NCBI GenBank assembly: GCA_013151535.1
Contig: JAADIC010000265.1
Coordinates: 1-5,803 of the forward strand
Source of the DNA: Alphaproteobacteria bacterium
GTDB taxonomy: Bacteria > Pseudomonadota > Alphaproteobacteria > Rhodobacterales > Rhodobacteraceae
Direction of reading: 5' to 3'
Length of the DNA stretch: 5,803 nt
Shown in pieces: positions 1 to 4,857 of this stretch (its first letter is position 1; each line of letters begins with the position of its first letter). The translations under genes were made by a program, and so were the position numbers. The notes beneath the pieces are model-generated. The model ran no database searches and was not told the DNA's origin. It worked only from the letters and a program-made list of their open reading frames with translations.

Positions 1-189
1 GGGCGCGGCCCGACCTGTCGGTCGCGCGGTGTGGGTTGTTGAAGGAGAACCGGTAGTAAAAATGGCAGGAAATTCACATTGGGAGTGAAAAAGTTGGAGC
101 GACTAATCATAGAACTCCACATCATTTAGTATCCGTAATGTGAGTTTTGGCCAAATTGCTGGATATTTCGTTAGCGAAAAAAATCAGTG
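1..189. other. Operon-distal region with no supportable gene
   Basis: No complete gene is visible here. Bases 1-55 are G+C-rich, while the rest is A+T-rich, so a compositional edge lies near 55. Two plus-strand frames are open from the left edge: one ends with a TGA at 86-88 (last residues read EGEPVVKMAGNSHWE) and one ends with a TAG at 54-56 (last residues CGLLKENR, with nearly all third codon positions G or C). Either could be the tail of a gene converging on the minus-strand operon, but neither is long enough to recognise. A short hairpin (CGACC at 11-15, GGTCG at 20-24) and a 10-bp palindrome TTTGGCCAAA (146-155) are present. I see no convincing rho-independent terminator for the minus-strand operon: the T-run after the last stop codon, at 177-183, comes before rather than after the small stem TTTCG/CGAAA (166-179). 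Confidence 0.4.
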
Positions 190-486
190 TCATTTTTGTT
201 TCCAGTCCCAGTCATCTTTTGATTTGTTTGCATAGGAGGCGTAGGCCCAACAAGACACCGCCCCAATTGCAAAGAAGCCTATCGTTGGCGGGTTGTCAGG
301 AAATCCCAAATAAATGGCTGTGGGAACGAGAAACACCCATGAGACAACAGTACCAGTATTCGCGAGAACATAAGTTCCATACCAACCTTCAGTGTCTTTG
401 TCTTTTTTGATGATCCCCGTTATGGTTTTCAAACCTAGTGGGACTCCCAAAATAGCGGCAATTAAGAGTACTAACCAATTCGCCAT
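190..486 (-). CDS. Small multi-pass membrane protein, function unknown
   Basis: Encodes 98 aa that I do not recognise. Three hydrophobic stretches are likely membrane helices: about residues 3-26 (starting NWLVLLIAAILGVPLG), 38-60 (TGTVVSWVFLVPTAIYLGF) and 66-86 (TIGFFAIGAVSCWAYASYA). A charged loop (KKDKDTEGW) separates helices 1 and 2, and the C-terminus is hydrophilic (NKSKDDWDWKQK). The frame stays open further upstream to 588, but that extension is the antisense-like reading of the ATPase gene and is rich in W, R and G. The ATG at 486, directly in front of the first hydrophobic helix, is therefore preferred. The gene starts only 4 nt after the ATPase stop and has no clear Shine-Dalgarno of its own, so translational coupling to the ATPase is likely. 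It is A+T-richer than the ATPase gene, so it may be a later addition to the operon. It could serve as a membrane partner of the ATPase, but nothing in the sequence proves this. Confidence 0.75.
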   Translation of the reverse strand: MANWLVLLIAAILGVPLGLKTITGIIKKDKDTEGWYGTYVLANTGTVVSWVFLVPTAIYLGFPDNPPTIGFFAIGAVSCWAYASYANKSKDDWDWKQK

Positions 487-490
487 GGAA

Positions 491-2434
491 TCACCCCAAC
501 CCCCCCAAATACCGCCGTTTCGCCTCGGCCATTCGCCCCATATCCCGCACCGCATCTTCAATCGCCACCTCGTCAGACTTGTCCGCATAGCGGAACTCGC
601 TGTCGGCGTAGCGGTTGATTTCCTGCACCAGCATGTCCACCGTGATCGGCTGCATCATGCCCTTAAGCATGGTCATTTTGGTGTCGTAATCGCGAAACAG
701 AAACAGCTCGGGCTGTTCCATCCACTCGTCCGGCAACTCGATATCCATGGCGCGGACTTTAACCGCGTCGGTGATGTTCTTGATGGCGCGGCCCGTGAAG
801 CGCGGATCGGCCTGCTGGATGTCTTTCAGATAGGTGCCGAGCTTGGCTATGGTATCAAGCGGGCCGATCTCGGATTTGACCTTGTCGAACACTTTTATCA
901 ACCCGTCTTCCTGCGGGCGACCGTGGCCCGCGAAACTGGCGGCGACGGCCTTTTTGATCTCTTGGGCGGCGAACAGCTCGTGATCGCCAACCGGAATATC
1001 GTGGTTCTTGCCCATCAGCAGCGACAGGATGTCGATGTAATCCTCGCGGGTTTTCGGCCCGTCCACCAGAAACCGCGCCCCGGCCCGTTGGCGCAGGGCG
1101 TCGTCGACGTTTTCGGGGTAGTTCGAGAACATGCCAAACGTGCAATTGCCGCGCACAACCGTGTTGGCGCCCGCGAAACTTTCCATCAGCACGGCGGTGA
1201 TTTCAAGCTGGCCGGCTGAGGATTGCCGGTCGCCACGTTTGCCCGCAAGCTGGTCAATATCGTCAATCGTGCCAAAGCCGATGACGTTTGGGTCAACCAC
1301 ATTGTTGATGAACGCCTTGGCGTTTTGCGCCGACTTGCCCTGATAGCTGTCGATGCTGTCGGTGCCCAGATTCTGAAACCGGAACGGATAGCCCGCGACC
1401 TTGCAATATTCCGAAATCAGCCCCGCCATCATTTGAATGAGCGTGGTTTTACCCGTGCCCGGCATGCCGTCGCCCATGAAGGTGAAGATGAAGCCGCCAA
1501 GCTCGGCAAACGGGTTCAGTTTGCGTTCAAAATCGTAAGCCATCAGCATTTTGCTCAGCTTCATGGCCTGATATTTGGCGATGTGATTGCCAACGACTTC
1601 GTTGGGTTTCTTGAAGGTCATCACCAGTTTTGAAGATCGTGCTTTGAGGGCGGGGCTAAAGCCGCTGATCTCAAAATCATCGGCCTCCACGCGGTAAGAC
1701 GCCGCCTGAAACGAGGCCAGACGCGGCGCGGTTGAGGCACGCAGGGCGACCTTTTCCATCAGCTTTTCGCAATAGGCAGCAATCACGCCCACCAGCTTGG
1801 TTTCGTCGGTGGCGAAGGTGGCGATGTCCTGATCCAGTTCCCACAGCGCACCGTGCAGGGCCAGTTGCGCATTGTCGGTCAGCAGTTCCTCGACTTCGCC
1901 GATCTCGATGCCGTTCTTGGCCTCGGCAGCCTCGGCAGACACCAGAAAGGCGGTCATGTTGGCGAAGGTGAACAGCGAGATCAGGGCGCTGGCGGTCAGC
2001 AATTCGCTGAACTCGGCCTTTTTGTTGGCGGGAAGGCGACCGGTTAGATTATCGCGCTTGAGGTCGCCAAGGGCGGTTTGGTCCTCAAAGTGATCGGCCA
2101 CCACATGGGCCACGGCAAGGGCGCGGCGCAGGCTGCGCAGTATGGTGGCTTCGGCGGGTGAGGTCAGCGGATCATCGCCGCCCGCCCCTTCAATCCGCTC
2201 GATCAGATGCACACCTTCGGGGCGCGCGGTTTGCTTGGTCACAAGCCCCGGCGTGGTTGAACGAAACCGCGAGCGGCGCGTGCCGATGCCGCTGGAGCGT
2301 TCGACTTTCGGCGCATCCTTGGGCCTGGCGATGCGCGGCGCGTGGTCGAACCCGTCGAGCATGGCGACCGCAGCAGCGTATTGCGCCGTGATTTGGTCCT
2401 CACGCAGTTCCATCAGGTTTTGTGCGTTTGTCAT
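491..2434 (-). CDS. AAA+ ATPase of classical AAA type with long N-terminal domain
   Basis: A 647-aa protein. Residues 1-300 form an N-terminal region of unknown type, mostly helical, basic and low-complexity at about 30-75. The ATPase core follows: Walker A GDGMPGTGKTT at 321-331 (K329), Walker B FGTIDDID at 387-394, sensor 1 in MFSNYPENVDDALRQR (N438), candidate arginine fingers R448, R450 and R454, and sensor 2 in FTGRAIKNI (R549). This order and the SNYPENVDDAL segment fit the classical AAA family of ring-forming ATPases that remodel or unfold proteins or complexes. The usual Walker B glutamate is aspartate here (D392). A C-terminal extension of about 90 residues follows sensor 2. The frame is open to 2485, but the ATG at 2434 has a GGAGG 4 nt upstream, and the extra 17 residues (EKTPPQTRGAGG) look non-coding. 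A hydrophobic stretch at 150-168 is probably a buried helix. The substrate is unknown; the coiled-coil and 375-aa proteins are likely partners by context. Confidence 0.93.
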   Translation of the reverse strand: MTNAQNLMELREDQITAQYAAAVAMLDGFDHAPRIARPKDAPKVERSSGIGTRRSRFRSTTPGLVTKQTARPEGVHLIERIEGAGGDDPLTSPAEATILRSLRRALAVAHVVADHFEDQTALGDLKRDNLTGRLPANKKAEFSELLTASALISLFTFANMTAFLVSAEAAEAKNGIEIGEVEELLTDNAQLALHGALWELDQDIATFATDETKLVGVIAAYCEKLMEKVALRASTAPRLASFQAASYRVEADDFEISGFSPALKARSSKLVMTFKKPNEVVGNHIAKYQAMKLSKMLMAYDFERKLNPFAELGGFIFTFMGDGMPGTGKTTLIQMMAGLISEYCKVAGYPFRFQNLGTDSIDSYQGKSAQNAKAFINNVVDPNVIGFGTIDDIDQLAGKRGDRQSSAGQLEITAVLMESFAGANTVVRGNCTFGMFSNYPENVDDALRQRAGARFLVDGPKTREDYIDILSLLMGKNHDIPVGDHELFAAQEIKKAVAASFAGHGRPQEDGLIKVFDKVKSEIGPLDTIAKLGTYLKDIQQADPRFTGRAIKNITDAVKVRAMDIELPDEWMEQPELFLFRDYDTKMTMLKGMMQPITVDMLVQEINRYADSEFRYADKSDEVAIEDAVRDMGRMAEAKRRYLGGLG

Positions 2435-2438
2435 TGCG

Positions 2439-2443
2439 CCTCC
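2439..2443 (-). promoter_or_regulatory. Ribosome binding site of the AAA+ ATPase, possibly in a small hairpin
   Basis: Minus-strand GGAGG lies 4 nt before the ATG at 2434 and decides the start of the ATPase. It is flanked by complementary GCGC tetramers (2436-2439 and 2445-2448), so the Shine-Dalgarno could sit in the loop and stem of a 4-bp hairpin. A stronger hairpin (2448-2466) lies directly upstream. Confidence 0.7.
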
Positions 2444-2447
2444 AGCG

Positions 2448-2466
2448 CCCCGCGTTTGAGGCGGGG
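2448..2466 (+). terminator. G+C hairpin, terminator-like when read on the plus strand
   Basis: CCCCGC (2448-2453) and GCGGGG (2461-2466) form a 6-bp G+C stem with a 7-base loop. Read on the plus strand it is followed by TCTTTTCG, a weak U-tract. Read on the minus strand, the direction of the operon, it is followed by the ribosome binding site of the ATPase and no U-tract. It is therefore either a plus-strand (antisense) terminator or an mRNA structure just upstream of the ATPase start. Confidence 0.35.
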
Positions 2467-2488
2467 TCTTTTCGTCTATTTCCAACCT

Positions 2489-2516
2489 CCCCGCAGGTGC
2501 TGCGGGGCATCTTTTT
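2489..2516 (+). terminator. Second G+C hairpin with plus-strand T-run, terminator-like
   Basis: CCCCGCA (2489-2495) and TGCGGGG (2501-2507) form a perfect 7-bp stem with a 5-base loop, followed on the plus strand by CATC and five T. It shares the CCCCGC/GCGGGG stem with the hairpin at 2448-2466, so the two form an imperfect tandem pair. No plus-strand gene exists here to terminate, so it may stop antisense transcription, or it may simply act as a stable structure in the operon mRNA. Confidence 0.4.
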
Positions 2517-2541
2517 CAACTCCGGGCTTTGCCGCCTAGAG

Positions 2542-2562
2542 ATCCCACATCGGGTGCGGGAT
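2542..2562. repeat. Imperfect inverted repeat in the intergenic gap
   Basis: ATCCCACA (2542-2549) and TGCGGGAT (2555-2562) pair with a single mismatch around a 5-base loop; in the minus-strand RNA the mismatch is a G-U pair. It directly abuts the 24-bp palindrome at 2562-2585, giving back-to-back hairpins just after the stop codon of the 375-aa gene. Confidence 0.55.
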
Positions 2563-2585
2563 GAGTTACCGCTAGCGGTAACTCA
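2562..2585. repeat. Perfect 24-bp palindrome centred on the stop codon of the 375-aa gene
   Basis: The 12-base half-site TGAGTTACCGCT (2562-2573) is followed directly by its exact reverse complement (2574-2585), centred on CTAG. The TAG stop of the upstream gene (2574-2572) lies at the centre, so one arm encodes the last residues of the protein. A DNA palindrome of this length could be a protein binding site. In RNA it folds into a hairpin of up to about ten base pairs that could pause transcription, protect the upstream message or mark an mRNA processing point. No U-tract follows, so it is not a simple terminator. Confidence 0.7.
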
Positions 2586-3699
2586 ATATCTGCCCACTCT
2601 CACTCACCACATATTTATGCACCCCGACAAACCCCGGCGGCTTGCGTTCTTCCAGCACCTGATAGGGGCGTTGCGGCAGGATCAGGGCGCGGCGGACCTC
2701 GGTTGCTCCGCTTTCCTGGGCTTGTTTGCCGAAATGATCGAGCTTGTAAATCTCGCGCTCGACCGAGCCGAAAAAGCCCTTTTTCTCGCGCTCGACCCGA
2801 TCTGACAGCAAGGTTTCCACCGTCCAGGCCAGTGCCCAATCGTTGCCGGAACCACCGCGTGCATCGGCCAGAATGGCGCCGATTGGGCCGGTCTGGTGGG
2901 TGAAATGATCCGAATACATCGGGCCGACTTGGATGCGGCGGAACAGTTTGGGGTGCAGGTCGTCGAAATCCTGATCGAAGCCGCTGGCGATTGTCACCAG
3001 TTTCAGGGCCAGCATGGATTGCGCGATCAAATGGCTTTGCACTTGTGGCCAGCGTTTTTCATCGCGAGGCAGGGCGGTGTCGCCGGTGTCTTCCAGCAGC
3101 ATCAGGCTGATGGTCGGGATGTTGACCTGACTGTCGTAAGTGGCCCAGTGGATCACATAGCTGCGCCGCCCCGTGGCATCCGTTCCCAGCCAGACAATCT
3201 GCGGGTCGTTCTGCGGCCAGAACAGGTTCCGCTTGGCGAGGCGTTCATAATAGAGCCGTTGTGACAGGGCGAATTGCAGCTTTGTCGGGGTGGTGAACTC
3301 ATTGAGGATATGGCGCACCATGTCCTTTTTCAATTCCGCAGCCGAGGCCAGATTGCCCAGATGCTGATCGACCTGCAACGCGTCATTGGCCATCTGCAAC
3401 AGCTCGCCGTAAACTGGAAAACCGCTGTCGGTGGTGTCGATATTGAGGGCCTTTGGCAGCAGGGTCGAGACCCGGCCCGACATCAGATATTTGTTACTGA
3501 GCGCCTCAAACGTACTGGACAAGGCTTGCAGATAGCCGCGCACGACGTTGAGTTCGACATTCCCCAACCGATCCTTGCTGGCCGTCAGTTCGGCGACCTG
3601 ATCCAGATGGCCGAGGATACGGTCAAACTTGGCGAAATAACGCCGCGCGGTCAGGGCGTCGTTGAGGGCACGGTGGTCGTTGGTGAGGTCGGTTTTCAT
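2572..3699 (-). CDS. Conserved-looking 375-aa protein of unknown function
   Basis: I do not recognise this family. Residues 1 to about 150 appear helical (for example NVVRGYLQALSSTFEALSNKYL). A mixed middle part follows, with strand-like segments (QIVWLGTDATGRRSYVIHW, IPTISLMLLED), and then a charged C-terminal part (FFGSVEREIYKLDHFGKQ, RRALILPQRPYQVLEERK). There is no signal peptide or membrane helix, so it is probably cytoplasmic. G+C-rich codon use matches the ATPase and the coiled-coil gene and suggests it belongs to the same ancestral operon. The ATG at 3699 overlaps the toxin stop as ATGA. The sequence before it (AACAGAAAAACC) has no good ribosome binding site, so coupling to toxin translation is likely. 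It ends inside a perfect palindrome. It may be an adaptor or substrate of the downstream AAA+ ATPase; this is inference from position only. Confidence 0.85.
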   Translation of the reverse strand: MKTDLTNDHRALNDALTARRYFAKFDRILGHLDQVAELTASKDRLGNVELNVVRGYLQALSSTFEALSNKYLMSGRVSTLLPKALNIDTTDSGFPVYGELLQMANDALQVDQHLGNLASAAELKKDMVRHILNEFTTPTKLQFALSQRLYYERLAKRNLFWPQNDPQIVWLGTDATGRRSYVIHWATYDSQVNIPTISLMLLEDTGDTALPRDEKRWPQVQSHLIAQSMLALKLVTIASGFDQDFDDLHPKLFRRIQVGPMYSDHFTHQTGPIGAILADARGGSGNDWALAWTVETLLSDRVEREKKGFFGSVEREIYKLDHFGKQAQESGATEVRRALILPQRPYQVLEERKPPGFVGVHKYVVSESGQILSYR

Positions 3700-4121
3700 G
3701 GTTTTTCTGTTCTGCTGACAGCAAACGATTTGCGCGCTTTAATTGCTTGGACAAATTCTGTTTGAATTTCGTTCTTGAACCTCGAGCTGAATGATCCGAT
3801 TTGGGATTGCGGCTCAAGGTAATAGGACTTTTCAAATATATCTTGGTTGTGCTCGTCGACGACAACCCAAAGTCGCTTTTCTTTTGACAGGTTTGCACGT
3901 TTACGTTCGGTTTCAGGTACTTCAATGGCAACCGTAGTATTGTTCGGCAATTGGCTTGTTATAGCCAAAAACACGATCCCTGTATTGCCGTCCTTTCGTT
4001 GAATGCAGATGGATACCGCGCATGGTCTATTCTTTCGCCCAGACTCCTCGCCTGCACGCGCTTGACGCGCCCACAGATAGGGATAATCCCAAACATCACC
4101 GGCCTTGGGATGGTCAGTCAT
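3696..4121 (-). CDS. PemK/MazF-family toxin of a type II toxin-antitoxin module
   Basis: A 141-aa protein. The N-terminal GDVWDYPYLW (8-17) followed by GRKNRPCAVSI (28-38) matches the start of the PemK/MazF fold, in which a GD.W strand and an RP.lV strand build the nuclease core. AITSQLP (53-59) corresponds to the family's conserved TS/TSQ segment, and LSKEKRLWVVVDE (78-90) plus IGSFSSRF (108-115) to the later core strand and helix. Known members are ribosome-independent mRNA endoribonucleases that are blocked by their antitoxin; the cleavage site cannot be read from sequence. The length is typical of the longer alphaproteobacterial PemK-like proteins. The start is set by the 8-bp overlap with the antitoxin stop (ATGACTGA). 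The ribosome binding site is weak, consistent with coupling that keeps toxin below antitoxin. Its stop overlaps the ATG of the next gene. Confidence 0.88.
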   Translation of the reverse strand: MTDHPKAGDVWDYPYLWARQARAGEESGRKNRPCAVSICIQRKDGNTGIVFLAITSQLPNNTTVAIEVPETERKRANLSKEKRLWVVVDEHNQDIFEKSYYLEPQSQIGSFSSRFKNEIQTEFVQAIKARKSFAVSRTEKP

Positions 4122-4356
4122 TTTTGATTGAGTCTTCCAGCGCCGTGATCAATTCTGCAGCCTCTTCGTCGCTCATGTCTTCGATTCGCACAGCGCGTCG
4201 TGTGTCGCCGCGTGACATCAGGCGTTCATATTTCTCATGGCTCAAAATCACAAATCGGGGCTTGCCGTGACGGGTGATTTCCACGGTTTCACTGGCGGCT
4301 GCCATCAGTACGTCTCCAGTGTTATTTGCCAATTCGGTGGCGGTATAATCTTTCAT
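4114..4356 (-). CDS. Phd/YefM-type antitoxin
   Basis: An 80-aa protein. Residues 3-50 (YTATELANNTGDVLMAA, then VEITRHGKPRFVILSHEKYERL) match the Phd/YefM DNA-binding domain, including the hallmark 'i.rhGkp.avl.s...Y..L' segment. Residues 51-80 are acidic and probably unfolded until bound (MSDEEAAELITALEDSIKND); in this family the C-terminal part covers the toxin. The start at 4356 is supported by an AAGGAG 6 nt upstream, the strongest ribosome binding site of the module, as expected for an antitoxin made in excess. It sits directly downstream of an inverted-repeat operator, consistent with autorepression by antitoxin or antitoxin-toxin complex. A Phd/YefM antitoxin paired with a PemK/MazF toxin is a known mixed pairing. 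Confidence 0.9.
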   Translation of the reverse strand: MKDYTATELANNTGDVLMAAASETVEITRHGKPRFVILSHEKYERLMSRGDTRRAVRIEDMSDEEAAELITALEDSIKND

Positions 4357-4362
4357 TGCAGG

Positions 4363-4368
4363 CTCCTT
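4363..4368 (-). promoter_or_regulatory. Strong ribosome binding site of the antitoxin
   Basis: Minus-strand AAGGAG is separated by 6 nt (CCTGCA) from the ATG at 4356. It is the clearest ribosome binding site in the toxin-antitoxin region and overlaps the edge of the operator by one base. Confidence 0.8.
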
Positions 4369-4386
4369 TTAGCTAATATAGCTAAA
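4368..4386. promoter_or_regulatory. 19-bp inverted-repeat operator of the toxin-antitoxin module
   Basis: TTTAGCTA (4368-4375) and TAGCTAAA (4379-4386) form a perfect 8-bp inverted repeat around ATA. Each arm contains the self-palindromic TAGCTA, with the two copies centred 9 bp apart. It lies between the antitoxin ribosome binding site and the stop codon of the upstream gene, and it covers the likely -10 element. This is the usual arrangement for Phd/YefM autoregulation. Confidence 0.8.
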
Positions 4387-4402
4387 TTAGGGATTTTCGC
4401 AA
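4375..4402 (-). promoter_or_regulatory. Predicted promoter of the toxin-antitoxin module
   Basis: On the minus strand, TTGCGA (4402-4397) matches the -35 consensus at 4 of 6 bases, and TATATT (4380-4375) is a good -10 with a 16-bp spacer. The -10 lies inside the inverted repeat, so antitoxin binding would block it. The -35 lies inside the last codons of the upstream membrane-protein gene. The genes for the 375-aa protein and the ATPase lie downstream and could be read from here. Confidence 0.5.
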
Positions 4403-4857
4403 GAACCATTCGCCTTTTTCCGATCCACGCTAAACATCTTTGGCCAGATTTTTCCTAAGATCCAACGATACCCTGATCGGTATTCCGCGTTCATTCGGGC
4501 TGCGATCAACTGAATTTCTTCTGGACTAATATGAGCAGCCCTTTGCCCAAAAATGCCGCACATCCTAACCAAGTCAAAATATGCTTTCAAAACCGGAGAA
4601 ACGACGAGAACAAAAATCACAGCATTCATCACCGCCAAGACACTCATAGAAAAAACAAATACTATCGGCCTTTGCTGAAAATCCCCAACCAAAATTGGAA
4701 TCAAGAGATATGGAATTAACATCACAATGGCAGCGGGTAGCGACCATATGAAATAACCCATGACTATCCGCCACATAGTGACAAAAATTGCAAATTGACC
4801 CCGCAACCAGTTGGGCGCAATTCTTGGACCGACGGAGCTGATTTCCTCACCCCCCAT
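4387..4857 (-). CDS. Small protein with two membrane segments, function unknown
   Basis: Encodes 156 aa that I do not recognise. Two long hydrophobic segments are clear: about residues 29-57 (IVMGYFIWSLPAAIVMLIPY and onward) and 64-90 (PIVFVFSMSVLAVMNAVIFV and onward), the first perhaps a helix-turn. The C-terminal 60 residues are soluble and basic (SPEEIQLIAARMNAEY, RWILGKIWPK). The ATG at 4857 overlaps the stop of the coiled-coil gene by 11 bp (ATGGGGGGTGA). An in-frame ATG at 4872, with GAGAAG just upstream, is a reasonable alternative start adding five residues. The gene is strongly A+T-rich compared with its upstream neighbour, suggesting it arrived separately, possibly together with the toxin-antitoxin module whose operator begins at its stop codon. 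A link between its function and the toxin-antitoxin pair is possible but not shown. Confidence 0.72.
   Translation of the reverse strand: MGGEEISSVGPRIAPNWLRGQFAIFVTMWRIVMGYFIWSLPAAIVMLIPYLLIPILVGDFQQRPIVFVFSMSVLAVMNAVIFVLVVSPVLKAYFDLVRMCGIFGQRAAHISPEEIQLIAARMNAEYRSGYRWILGKIWPKMFSVDRKKANGSCENP

Noticed and set aside
74..143. Inverted repeat TCACATT (74-80) with AATGTGA (137-143)
   Set aside because: Only 7 bp with a 56-base spacer in A+T-rich DNA; expected by chance and not tied to any gene edge.
487..588. Upstream extension of the 98-aa membrane protein to 588
   Set aside because: The extra 34 residues overlap the end of the ATPase gene and look like out-of-frame reading (many W, R and G); the ATG at 486 directly precedes the first hydrophobic helix.
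392..1219. 275-codon open frame on the plus strand
   Set aside because: It lies antisense to the AAA+ ATPase core, which has clear Walker and sensor motifs; the plus-strand translation is H-, V- and G-rich with no recognisable domain, typical of a shadow frame in G+C-rich DNA.
2435..2485. Longer N-terminus for the ATPase starting at 2485
   Set aside because: The extra 17 residues run through the hairpin 2448-2466, while the ATG at 2434 has a GGAGG just upstream.
3713..3723. Short dyad TGCTG-A-CAGCA at the end of the toxin gene as a possible terminator
   Set aside because: The one-base centre leaves little loop for a hairpin, no U-tract follows on the minus strand, and the next gene overlaps the toxin stop.
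3274..3765. 163-codon open frame on the plus strand
   Set aside because: Antisense to the 375-aa gene and the toxin end; no motif, no ribosome binding site, and it spans the junction of two well-supported minus-strand genes.
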